Positions 19,451-27,540 of a stretch of DNA of 64,000 nucleotides are shown here, piece after piece. The notes under the pieces were generated by a model. It had not been told where the DNA came from and did not search any database. It was given only the letters and a program-made list of their open reading frames with translations. The stretch is taken from the NCBI GenBank assembly GCA_021779195.1, contig JAJYBB010000002.1:124001-188000 (forward strand), read 5' to 3'. A program made the translations under genes and the position numbers. Every line of letters starts with the position of its first letter. Within the stretch, counting starts at the first letter, position 1. The stretch comes from Bacteroidota bacterium. Its GTDB lineage: Bacteria; Bacteroidota; Bacteroidia; Bacteroidales; Paludibacteraceae.

Positions 19451-21448
19451 ATGAAACAAAATTTTATATTTATGGTATTAATTACTGGATTGATAAGTGC
19501 CTGTCAACGCACGCCACATTATGCTTCGTATGCTGATTATCCGGTTTATGATGGGTCCGATTTAGAACTCACCTTCACACCCTCAGCTTCTACATTCAGG
19601 GTTTGGGCTCCCACAGCCGATGAAGTTAAATTATTACTTTACGACGATGGATATGATGGAGGAGCTTATAAAACCATAGATATGCATCGTTCCGAAAAAG
19701 GGACATGGCTTTTAAAAGTGGAAGAAAATCTGAAGGGAAAATTCTATACTTTTCAAATTAAAATCGGTGATAAATGGTTGGGAGAGACCCCCGGAATGTG
19801 GGTTAAAGCAACAGGAGTGAATGGTAAACGGGCTGCAATTATCGATTTTACCGAAACCAATCCCCCGGGATGGGATGAAGATGAACGTCCACCTTTGAAG
19901 AATTTTACGGATATTGTGCTTTACGAACTTCATATTCGTGATTTTTCAATGGCACAAAATTCAGGCATACAACATAGAGGTAAATATCTGGCATTTACTG
20001 AAATCGGTACTAAAAATACAGCCGGAGAATCAACCGGTATTGATCATTTGAAAGAATTGGGAATTACCCACGTACATTTATTACCGGCATTCGATTTCGC
20101 ATCCATCGACGAAACAAAACTGAATGAAAATAAATATAACTGGGGATACGATCCGTTGAATTATAATGTGCCTGAAGGGAGTTATTCAACCAATCCTTAT
20201 AATCCTGTAGTTCGAATCCGTGAATTTAAACAAATGGTACAGGCACTTCATAAAGCCGGAATACGAGTGGTAATGGATGTGGTTTACAATCATACTTCAA
20301 CGGGCAAAGGATCGCATTTGGATTTATTGGTTCCCGGATATTTTTATCGTCAGAATGCCGACAGTTCCTGGTCTAATGCTTCGGGATGCGGAAATGAAAC
20401 TGCTTCAGAACGACCTATGATGCGCAAATTTATGGTTGAATCGGTGGTATATTGGGCTACTGAATATCATATTGATGGTTTCAGGTTTGATTTAATGGGC
20501 ATTCACGATATTGAAACGATGAATGAAATCCGTGCAGCATTGGATAATATTGATCCTACCATTTTTATGTACGGCGAAGGATGGACCGCTGGAAAATCAC
20601 CGTTGGCTGAAGACTTGAGAGCTGTAAAGAAAAATGCAAAAAAACTGAATCGTATTGCTGTTTTTAGCGACGATATCCGCGATGCGTTGAGAGGCAGCTG
20701 GATGCATGCCAATGTTCCTGGTTTTGTTTCTGGAGCTGACAGTTTGGAAGAAAGTGTGAAATTTGGCGTTGTTGGTGCTACCCTTCATCCTCAAGTAGAT
20801 TATAGTAAACTAATTTATTCGAAAGCTCCCTATGCCAATGATCCGGCTCAAGTGATCAATTATGTTTCGTGCCACGATGATATGTGCTTGTACGACAAGC
20901 TTAAAGAGTCTCGTCCGGCAAATGCTACCGAAGATGAATTGGTACGCTTTGATAAATTGGCACAAACCATTATAATGACTTCACAGGGAGTTCCGTTTAT
21001 TTATGCCGGCGAAGAGGTTTATCGAACCAAAAAAGGAATTCACAATACATATCAGTCGCCCGATTCTATCAATGAAATTAATTGGGATTTTAAAACCCTT
21101 CATCGTGATGTTTTTGATTACTATAAGGGTTTAATTGCCTTGCGTAAGGCACATGCTGCTTTTAGAATTCCTACACAAGAGTTGGTTCAACAACATTTGA
21201 AATTCATTGATATGCAAACACCGAATGTGGTGGCGTATATGCTTACCGATCATGTAAATGGTGAAGTATGGAAAAATATTTTAGTAATTTACAATGGGAA
21301 TAGGCATTCAGTGCTGGTTCAAATTCCGCAGGGTAACTGGAATTTAGTTTGCCACGATGACCAAATCAATTTAAATGGGATCTCAACTGTTAGAACTACT
21401 CATTTCTTTGTTCCGGCTTCATCAGCAAGCATTATGTATGAGGAATGA
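19451..21448 (+). CDS. pulA: Type I pullulanase, lipoprotein
   Basis: 665 aa. Start at 19451 gives a lipoprotein signal peptide with lipobox LISAC (Cys near residue 19); the frame also opens upstream at a TTG, which is less likely. A CBM48-like domain (about 45-115, STFRVWAPTADEVKLLLYD) precedes a GH13 barrel. Type I pullulanase signature YNWGYDP is present, as are GH13 regions DVVYNHT, GFRFDLMG (nucleophile Asp), GEGW (acid Glu) and VSCHDDM. It would cut alpha-1,6 branches in glycogen, starch or pullulan. The lipobox suggests membrane anchoring, unlike cytoplasmic debranching enzymes. No other starch genes are adjacent. Confidence 0.93.
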   Translation: MKQNFIFMVLITGLISACQRTPHYASYADYPVYDGSDLELTFTPSASTFRVWAPTADEVKLLLYDDGYDGGAYKTIDMHRSEKGTWLLKVEENLKGKFYTFQIKIGDKWLGETPGMWVKATGVNGKRAAIIDFTETNPPGWDEDERPPLKNFTDIVLYELHIRDFSMAQNSGIQHRGKYLAFTEIGTKNTAGESTGIDHLKELGITHVHLLPAFDFASIDETKLNENKYNWGYDPLNYNVPEGSYSTNPYNPVVRIREFKQMVQALHKAGIRVVMDVVYNHTSTGKGSHLDLLVPGYFYRQNADSSWSNASGCGNETASERPMMRKFMVESVVYWATEYHIDGFRFDLMGIHDIETMNEIRAALDNIDPTIFMYGEGWTAGKSPLAEDLRAVKKNAKKLNRIAVFSDDIRDALRGSWMHANVPGFVSGADSLEESVKFGVVGATLHPQVDYSKLIYSKAPYANDPAQVINYVSCHDDMCLYDKLKESRPANATEDELVRFDKLAQTIIMTSQGVPFIYAGEEVYRTKKGIHNTYQSPDSINEINWDFKTLHRDVFDYYKGLIALRKAHAAFRIPTQELVQQHLKFIDMQTPNVVAYMLTDHVNGEVWKNILVIYNGNRHSVLVQIPQGNWNLVCHDDQINLNGISTVRTTHFFVPASSASIMYEE

Positions 21449-21464
21449 TTGATTCGAGATTAGC

Positions 21465-21544
21465 TGCCGTTTAATTGGGAATTAATTTCTTATTTCTTAG
21501 AAAAAGATCAGATTTTAATAAATTGATTCCCTGATTAAACGGCA
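21465..21544. terminator. Convergent-gene inverted repeat
   Basis: Long inverted repeat between the convergent pullulanase and TonB-receptor genes: TGCCGTTTAATTGGGAA (21465-21481) faces TTCCCTGATTAAACGGCA (21527-21544) across about 45 bases. It could serve as a terminator in both directions, though the loop is long and the T-run is poor. Confidence 0.45.
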
Positions 21545-21562
21545 TTTATTTAAAAAATTAAT

Positions 21563-23989
21563 TTAAAAGTCAATGGGAAAAAGGAGTTTCAGACTCAAAT
21601 TTCGACCCATGTTGAAAACGCCGGTTCTTCCTGTTAGTTCATTGATCGATAGATATTTTAATCTACTTAAATGACTTTGATAAGCCAAATCGGTCAAGTT
21701 GCTTCCATTGAGATAAACCGAGCAAAGTTTTTTACCCCGAATAATTAAATCGGTGCCTAATGATGCGCTAAATATCGTATAAGCCGGCGTAGGCGTTTCA
21801 GTCCGGTAAGCGGAATATATATTATTTTGTCTGAAATCATGTTCGAATCCGAAGGAGATATAGCTGTTTTTTGAAAATTTGTTTCGTAAATTCAGATTTG
21901 CCCGAACGTTCAAAATCCATTTTGGAGCAGGCGTGAAAGGCAAATATCGGGTTGAATCGGGTTGTCCGATAAGTTGAGCATTGACATACGAAAAAGTGTT
22001 TTCAATGTGCAACCAATCAAAAGGATGTGGATGAAAATCAAATGAAAATTCACCGCCATAAAGTTGCACATTGCCCGCATCAAATAAATAGCTAATGTAT
22101 CCATTCCGAATAGAATCGGTTCCGTTGATTGCGTTTAGTTTCCTCGAAAAAATGAAATGATCAATCCGGTTCATAAATAAATTGAGTTGTGCACTCACGT
22201 GTTCAGTATTAAAATCCAATTCAAAATCGGTTTGAAAACTATTCTCGGATTTTAAATCAGGATTTCCGATTTCGTAACGCATTGTTCCTTCATGAACTCC
22301 ATTTGAAGCAAGTTCTCCAATGTTGGGAGCTCTAAAACCTCTCGAAAAATTGAGTTTTGTTACCCATGATTCATTTAAACGGTATGTGGCTCCCAAGCTG
22401 CCACTAATGCCATCAAACTGAGTCGAGAAACCTTTGAAACGTTCAATTGCACTTGCATTTGAAGCGTTTGTTACATTCCCAATGGCATCCAAATATAACG
22501 ATTCAGTATCTTCAAAACGTATATCATACCTGATGCCACCACTAATATCCAATTTGCCGAACGTTTTTTTTGCTACAACAAATATACCGGCATCGAACAA
22601 ATGATAGGCAGGCACCAAAAATTCCGAGCCTTTATTCATCGAGTTTTGAGACATTCCGCTTATACCGACCGAAAGTCCGTACCCTTTCATTTCAGGCATA
22701 TTATAATGAACATCATAACTTAATGTATGCAGCTGAAAATATAGTCCGTAATTAGTTGGAGTTAAAATATTGGCATATTCTTGTCTTCTGTTTTGCTGAT
22801 AACCGAAAATGGCTTTAAGACTTCCATCTCCAATCAACAAATTGTTTTTCCACACAATTTTATAATGTTGAACCTGCTGATAAGGCATTTGATGGGTATA
22901 GCTCAACAAATCGTTTTGTGTTGCAATGGTTTCTCCTACGGTTTGATCGAGCAAAACAACCGGTTTGGTAAATGCTCCTGTTACACTGTCGCGATTCCCC
23001 TCAATTATTCCAGGAGTTAAAAAATAAGCACTTAAAGTCAGATTTGAATATCCCCACCACTGATTGATACCGGTAAGCAATGACAAGGATTTTTCGCTGA
23101 ATCCAGAGTTGTAAACATATCCATCATATTTATTTTGATAAGCATGAGCTGTTTTACTACTTACACGAGCATCCCAAACAAAGCGCTTCAAATGACCCGC
23201 ATAATTCAGCGACATGGCAGCTAATCCATTGTTTGTTTGATAATTAGTTAATATATTTATTTGTTGTCTACCTTCGGGTAGTATTGGAGCCGGCAAAAAA
23301 TTAATTACTCCTGCCATAGCATCTGATCCATACATCAAACTTCCAGGTCCTTTGAGAATTTCCACCTTATTGACATCAAATTCATCAATTTCGATGCCAT
23401 GTTCGTCGCCCCATTGCTGACCCTCCTGTTTCACTCCATCGTTAAGAACAACCACACGGTTATATCCTAAACCACGAATTACAGGTTTGGAAATGCCGGC
23501 ACCGGTGGTTATTTGCGAAACCCCTGGCTGAGTACTTAGGGCATCGATAATATTAGTTGATGATGTTTGCAGCAATTCGGTTGGAGTTACAATGCTGACA
23601 GGTGTTGGAATTTTATTGATTTTGGATGCCATGGCTTGTCCCGTAACAGCAATCTCGTTTATTTCAATAATTGATGGTTTTAATTCAAAATTCTGAATTT
23701 TAGTGTTTTGTAAATTTATTGTTGTCGAAATTTGGTTGAATCCTATCGATGTTACTTGTACTAATAAATTGCGTCTTGGTAAATTAAACACCTGATAATA
23801 ACCGGATGTATCGGTTATACCGCCGGTTTTTAAATCAGGAAAATAAATGCTTGCACCTATGATTGGTTGATGTTCCAAGTCGGTTATTTTTCCTCTTAAA
23901 ATGGTAATTGATGGTTCACTTGCGAATGAAATTAGCTTGTTAAATATCAATAGAATAAGTAAAATATGTGAGTTTTTGAATGAATTCAT
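21563..23989 (-). CDS. TonB-dependent outer-membrane receptor
   Basis: 808 aa. Signal peptide (about 1-24), carboxypeptidase-D regulatory-like domain (about 30-115, LRGKITDLEHQPIIGASIYF), plug domain (about 125-235, PTELLQTSSTNIIDALSTQPGVSQI), then a beta-barrel ending in the aromatic residue Phe (LKLLFPIDF). It imports a substrate across the outer membrane using TonB energy. It has no SusD partner. Upstream on the same strand are a small His/Cys-rich protein and a Crp-type regulator, an arrangement I associate with metal-uptake receptors (copper or zinc type), but the 476-base gap weakens the operon idea. The substrate is inferred, not shown. Confidence 0.9.
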   Translation of the reverse strand: MNSFKNSHILLILLIFNKLISFASEPSITILRGKITDLEHQPIIGASIYFPDLKTGGITDTSGYYQVFNLPRRNLLVQVTSIGFNQISTTINLQNTKIQNFELKPSIIEINEIAVTGQAMASKINKIPTPVSIVTPTELLQTSSTNIIDALSTQPGVSQITTGAGISKPVIRGLGYNRVVVLNDGVKQEGQQWGDEHGIEIDEFDVNKVEILKGPGSLMYGSDAMAGVINFLPAPILPEGRQQINILTNYQTNNGLAAMSLNYAGHLKRFVWDARVSSKTAHAYQNKYDGYVYNSGFSEKSLSLLTGINQWWGYSNLTLSAYFLTPGIIEGNRDSVTGAFTKPVVLLDQTVGETIATQNDLLSYTHQMPYQQVQHYKIVWKNNLLIGDGSLKAIFGYQQNRRQEYANILTPTNYGLYFQLHTLSYDVHYNMPEMKGYGLSVGISGMSQNSMNKGSEFLVPAYHLFDAGIFVVAKKTFGKLDISGGIRYDIRFEDTESLYLDAIGNVTNASNASAIERFKGFSTQFDGISGSLGATYRLNESWVTKLNFSRGFRAPNIGELASNGVHEGTMRYEIGNPDLKSENSFQTDFELDFNTEHVSAQLNLFMNRIDHFIFSRKLNAINGTDSIRNGYISYLFDAGNVQLYGGEFSFDFHPHPFDWLHIENTFSYVNAQLIGQPDSTRYLPFTPAPKWILNVRANLNLRNKFSKNSYISFGFEHDFRQNNIYSAYRTETPTPAYTIFSASLGTDLIIRGKKLCSVYLNGSNLTDLAYQSHLSRLKYLSINELTGRTGVFNMGRNLSLKLLFPIDF

Positions 23990-24245
23990 ATGGAATGATC
24001 TTAAAATGATACGTGAGTTTTTTAATATTTTTGTAGACGTAAAATAAAGATATGAATACAGATTTATTGATTTATAGGTAATTCAATGAGAATTCCAACC
24101 CAACAAAAATTATTCAGCAATTGAATGATTAAATTGCATCTACTAATATAAATAAGCTATGTATAAGCAATAGTTCGTTATAAAATAGTGCTATCTATTG
24201 ATAATCAAATAAATAGATTATTAAAATTAACTGTCAATACAAAAA

Positions 24246-24397
24246 CAAATTTTAAAAATAAATATTAACGCAAAGACGCTGTGTTAAAATAGTTGTCAGA
24301 TAGATAAACAATATCAATTTACTAAGAGCACAAAAAAACTTTTGAGTTTTTTCTGGCGACACAGCATTCAAAATTTGGTTTTTATAACGAACCATTG
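24246..24397. repeat. Dispersed intergenic repeat, copy B
   Basis: Second copy of the repeat at 9368-9528, here in the gap between the small His/Cys protein gene and the TonB-receptor gene. Matching blocks include GCAAAGACGC, GTTAAAATAG, CTGGCGAC, CAAAATTTGG and TTTTTATAACGA. Together with flanking AT-rich sequence it fills 23990-24465, where I see no gene. Confidence 0.7.
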
Positions 24398-24465
24398 TAT
24401 AGGATAATGTGCACTAAAATTAACGAGAATTAAAATGTTATTCTCGTAGGATTCAATTAATTTGA

Positions 24466-24789
24466 TTAAATGAATGCAGGTGGTGCCCGAAGGGAGGAGA
24501 AAAGAACAGTCGATTTTTGAATTGACAGAATTGGATCCGAAACCCAATGAAATGGCATCATTACCACTAAATTTATAAACGTAGTTTGATTCTCGATAAC
24601 CGGAGCCAGCGAAAAATCACAAATAAAGCATTTATCATGTTCGGGTTGGGATGTTGATGAGTGCGAAGTAGCAAAGACGTGAAGTTCACACTGATCATGA
24701 TGATGCGTAGCTTTGACAACATAAAACAAGGCGATTGAAAAAATCAACAGCCAGGCATTAAACCGTTTTATAGTATCGAATTGCATCAA
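24466..24789 (-). CDS. Small His/Cys-rich membrane-anchored protein (DUF2946-like)
   Basis: 107 aa. One N-terminal hydrophobic segment (about 12-26), then a probable metal-binding stretch THHHDQCELH and CFICDF, and a C-terminus SLRAPPAFI. A C-terminal RAPP/RGPP tail after a Cys-rich stretch reminds me of DUF2946-like proteins found beside copper-type TonB receptors; this is resemblance, not a search result. It begins 7 bases after the Crp-type gene stop, so the two are surely co-transcribed. A role in metal handling or sensing is inferred. Confidence 0.6.
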   Translation of the reverse strand: MMQFDTIKRFNAWLLIFSIALFYVVKATHHHDQCELHVFATSHSSTSQPEHDKCFICDFSLAPVIENQTTFINLVVMMPFHWVSDPILSIQKSTVLFSSLRAPPAFI

Positions 24790-24796
24790 TTTTTGT

Positions 24797-25474
24797 TTAT
24801 CCTTTTAAACTTATTAAAGTCAACGATTTTTTATTTAGAATTTCAATTTCTTTTCCATTGATTTTAATAATGCCATCTTTATCAAATTCGGTCAATATAC
24901 GGCTAATACTTTCGCGACTGGTATCCACAAGATTAGCCAATTCAGCTTGTGAAATGGGCAATAAAAATTTATCGGACATAAAAATATTATTTGCTAACTC
25001 AAGCAATGCATCAGCCATATTTCCCCTGATCAATTTTTGTGTACGTTGTGCGCAGCGATGAAATGATTCCAATTCGTTATGACACAAATCTAAAATGATT
25101 TCATACGAAAATTGTTCATTTTCCCGTAATAAATTTCTGAATATATTCAGGTCGATAAAACAAACTTCCATATCCGAAACTGCTGTAACTGAATACTGAT
25201 TTATTTTATCACCAACAGTGGTAGGCAATCCCAAATAAGTAGGTGCTTTCACCAAACGCACGATTTGTTCATGATAAGGACCTGCCAAATGGATTTTTGC
25301 TAATCCTGTTCGCAGAAATACTACATTCGTTGAATACATGCCTTGTTTAATTATGGTATCTCCCTTTTTAAATTTCAAAACTAAATGGTTGGCTGATAAT
25401 TGATCAAATCCATTCTCGCTCAGCGTTCCAATATCTTTGGTATGGAAAGGGCAATTTCTACAATCGTTTTGCAT
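24797..25474 (-). CDS. Crp/Fnr-family transcription regulator
   Basis: 225 aa from the chosen start (MQNDCRNCPFH). Cyclic-nucleotide-binding-like beta-roll at about 25-120, dimer helix, then a winged HTH (about 160-215). The recognition helix reads SRESISRIL: the Arg-Glu-x-x-x-Arg spacing equals that of E. coli CRP (RETVGR), which reads TGTGA. Exactly such a palindrome lies in its own promoter. The N-terminal CxxC may bind metal or sense redox; a full FNR four-Cys set is not evident. A longer frame opens at 25552, but it starts upstream of the promoter, so 25474 is right. It probably represses itself and may control the divergent sulfur operon. Confidence 0.9.
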   Translation of the reverse strand: MQNDCRNCPFHTKDIGTLSENGFDQLSANHLVLKFKKGDTIIKQGMYSTNVVFLRTGLAKIHLAGPYHEQIVRLVKAPTYLGLPTTVGDKINQYSVTAVSDMEVCFIDLNIFRNLLRENEQFSYEIILDLCHNELESFHRCAQRTQKLIRGNMADALLELANNIFMSDKFLLPISQAELANLVDTSRESISRILTEFDKDGIIKINGKEIEILNKKSLTLISLKG

Positions 25475-25502
25475 AAAAGTTTGATATTTAAATGTGATGA
25501 TG

Positions 25503-25533
25503 CAAATATACACAATGTGATTTATATCACAAA
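25503..25533 (-). promoter_or_regulatory. Promoter of the Crp-type gene with overlapping Crp-type operator
   Basis: On the minus strand: TTTG (25533-25530), 19-base spacer, TATATTTG (25510-25503), an exact Bacteroidota promoter. The palindrome TGTGATTTATATCACA (25516-25531) fills the spacer and touches the -33 box, the position of a repressor site. Transcription would start near 25497, 23 bases before the ATG at 25474. Confidence 0.8.
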
Positions 25534-25585
25534 ATATTGTAGCCATAAGCACGAAAATATTCTCTATAAATAAAATTTTCTTTAA

Positions 25586-25593
25586 TACATTTG
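25586..25593 (+). promoter_or_regulatory. -7 element of the sulfur operon
   Basis: TACATTTG fits TAnnTTTG, with transcript start near 25600 and the first ATG at 25637. No TTTG is seen at -33, which would fit a promoter needing an activator. The Crp-type palindrome is centred about 76 bases upstream of the expected start. Confidence 0.5.
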
Positions 25594-25636
25594 CAGAAAT
25601 AATTCTTTAATCAATTAACCCGAAAAATCAAGTTAT

Positions 25637-26005
25637 ATGTCAAATCCCGAAAAACTGGTGATTATCAGTACAATTGGACCTGATAATCAAGAAAAAGCAA
25701 TTTTACCTTTTGTCATTGCAAATGGAGCTCTCACTGTTGATGCCGAAGTTGTTGTAATTTTACAATCAGCGGCAGTTTTATTGGCAAAAAAAGGAGTAGC
25801 AGAACATGTTAATTCCCCAGAATTAATGCCATTAAAAGATTTAATAGAAAGCTTTATTGAATTGGGGGGTAAACTTTTATTATGTTCACCCTGTATTAAA
25901 GAACGTAAAATAAAAACTGAAGATTTGATACCAAACTCAGTTATCATTGCTGCCGGTACAGTGGTCGATGAAGTGATGTCGGCTAAATCAGTAATTACTT
26001 ATTAA
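25637..26005 (+). CDS. DsrE-like sulfur-carrier family protein
   Basis: 122 aa, small alpha/beta fold of the DsrE/F type. Hydrophobic strands at 7-12 and 36-43 and the motif LLLCSPCIKERKI with Cys83 and Cys86 fit the persulfide-carrying cysteine position of DsrE relatives. These proteins pass sulfane sulfur between TusA-type carriers and redox enzymes in the cytoplasm. First gene of a seven-gene same-strand cluster; 12 bases separate it from the next gene. Which DsrE subgroup it belongs to cannot be fixed by eye. Confidence 0.8.
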   Translation: MSNPEKLVIISTIGPDNQEKAILPFVIANGALTVDAEVVVILQSAAVLLAKKGVAEHVNSPELMPLKDLIESFIELGGKLLLCSPCIKERKIKTEDLIPNSVIIAAGTVVDEVMSAKSVITY

Positions 26006-26017
26006 TTTAAATAAAAA

Positions 26018-26584
26018 ATGGAAAACTCAAATGAAGTTACAATCGAACAGCTAAAGAAGCAGTTAGATGTATTGCAAAAAAAAGTTGGAAAACTCGAGAA
26101 AAACCGCAAAGATCAATTGTCTATGGCTGTTGTGTCAGGTGATTTTGATAAAATTTTGGCTACAATGATTATTTCATTAGCTGCAGCAGCGATGGATACG
26201 CAAGTTAAATTGTTCTTTTCGTTCTGGTCTCTGTCTGCTCTTCGTGATCCGAAAAAAAGTCCTAAGGGAAAAGATTTTATTTCAAAAATGTTCGGCATGA
26301 TGTTGCCAAAAGGAAAAGATAAATTGTCACTTTCCAACATGAACATGGTAGGAATGGGTCCAATGATGATCAAAATGTTGATGAAAAAGAAAAATGTACT
26401 TTCGTTGGAAGAAATGTTCAAACAAGCTGGCGAATTAGGTATCGAAATCACCGTGTGCGAAATGTCGATGGATTTAATGGGCTTCAAAAAGGAAGAATTT
26501 ATAGATTATCCGCATTTACGATTTGCAGGTGCAGCTACATTTGTGGCTGATGCCGGCGAAAGTGCCATACAACTTTTTGTTTAA
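26018..26584 (+). CDS. DsrE2-like (DrsH-like) protein
   Basis: 188 aa. N-terminal short coiled coil (about 8-28, IEQLKKQLDVLQKKVGKLEKN in part), then the DsrE2 fold. Conserved ITVCEMSMDLMGF with Cys147 is the family cysteine, and the loop GMMLPKGKDKLSLSNMNMVG is typical of the family. DsrE2 proteins are often encoded beside TusA and Hdr-like genes and bind sulfane sulfur. The hydrophobic stretch at about 45-65 could contact the membrane. The next gene is 113 bases downstream. Confidence 0.85.
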   Translation: MENSNEVTIEQLKKQLDVLQKKVGKLEKNRKDQLSMAVVSGDFDKILATMIISLAAAAMDTQVKLFFSFWSLSALRDPKKSPKGKDFISKMFGMMLPKGKDKLSLSNMNMVGMGPMMIKMLMKKKNVLSLEEMFKQAGELGIEITVCEMSMDLMGFKKEEFIDYPHLRFAGAATFVADAGESAIQLFV

Positions 26585-26697
26585 AAGAACTTCAAAGTTC
26601 TTAGAATCGGAATTTATCACGTATCAAATATTAATTAAACTCAATTATAAACTTCCTTAATCCTCCTTGGATGATTTGAGGGCTATTTTTAAACATT

Positions 26698-26949
26698 ATG
26701 ACAAACGAAGAATTAAAAAATCTGAAATCGAATTTAGTAGTAGATGCACGTGGAACTGCTTGTCCCGGTCCTCTTTTGGCCGCAAAGAAAGCAATTGGTG
26801 ATATCGAATCAGGTGAAATTATGGAAATCCTTTCGGCTGACGAAGGTACAAAAAATGACATTCCCCGCTGGTGCGACAAAGTAGGTCACGAATACCTTGG
26901 TTTTGTTGACGAAGACAGTTTCAGTCGTTTATTTTTAATCAAAGAATAA
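26698..26949 (+). CDS. tusA: TusA-family sulfurtransferase
   Basis: 83 aa, full length. The CPGP motif (GTACPGPLLAAKKAI, active Cys22) is diagnostic for TusA-like carriers, which hold persulfide on that cysteine and pass it on in the cytoplasm. C-terminal SADEGTKNDIPRWCDKVGHEYLG follows the family pattern. In this cluster it probably feeds or drains the HdrA-type flavoproteins through the DsrE proteins, rather than acting in tRNA thiolation. Confidence 0.92.
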   Translation: MTNEELKNLKSNLVVDARGTACPGPLLAAKKAIGDIESGEIMEILSADEGTKNDIPRWCDKVGHEYLGFVDEDSFSRLFLIKE

Positions 26950-27058
26950 ATAAATCTGTCCTTATTTCAAAAATGGGAATTTGAGTTGCAATTGAATTCG
27001 TTTGAATGAATGCGACAAAGTTTCCCTTTTTTGAGTTAAGGATTTTTATTACATCAAC

Positions 27059-27478
27059 ATGGCAACAACTGCAACAACATCTCAGGAAACGAAATTACCC
27101 AAAATTTTAGTTTTCTCAACCGATAAGATATCCGATCCGGGAATAGATCAAGCCGGGTTAAGAAAAATTCATTATTCGCCGTCAGTGTATGTGATTAATC
27201 TGCCATGTTCATCGGGAGTAAAACCAAGATGGATTTTACACGCGTTGGAAAATGGTTTTGATGGTGTTTTTATAGCCGCCGATGGACACGAATGTTCGTA
27301 TAGTGCAAAATGTCCTGAACACACCAATACGATTATACAAACTGCACAGGAATTGATGAAAGAAAAAAACATTAATACGAAAAGAATCAGAATGGCAGCA
27401 GTGTGTTCAGTGTGTGCAGAACCTTTTGCAAGTCATATGGAAAACTTCAGTAAAATTTTAGCCGGAATTGAAGAATAA
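27059..27478 (+). CDS. MvhD/FlpD-type iron-sulfur electron carrier
   Basis: 139 aa. Matches the hydrogenase delta-subunit family: ILVFSTDKISDPGIDQAG, INLPCSSGVKPRWILHALENGFDGVFIAADGHE, with cysteines 50, 79, 85, 116 and 119 as likely [2Fe-2S] ligands. MvhD passes electrons to HdrA in methanogens; in QmoB the same domain is fused to the HdrA part. Here it is a separate gene just before two HdrA genes, so a split Qmo/Hdr arrangement is likely. The start at 27059 gives a low-complexity Thr-rich tail of about 12 residues. Confidence 0.85.
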   Translation: MATTATTSQETKLPKILVFSTDKISDPGIDQAGLRKIHYSPSVYVINLPCSSGVKPRWILHALENGFDGVFIAADGHECSYSAKCPEHTNTIIQTAQELMKEKNINTKRIRMAAVCSVCAEPFASHMENFSKILAGIEE

Positions 27479-27540
27479 AATCATTATGGTTCACGCACCA
27501 AGTGAAAATTTTGATTTTCGTTTAATAAAATAGAAAAACA

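Noticed and set aside
25475-25552. N-terminal extension of the Crp-type regulator
   Set aside because: These codons lie across and upstream of the exact promoter, so they are not transcribed from it.
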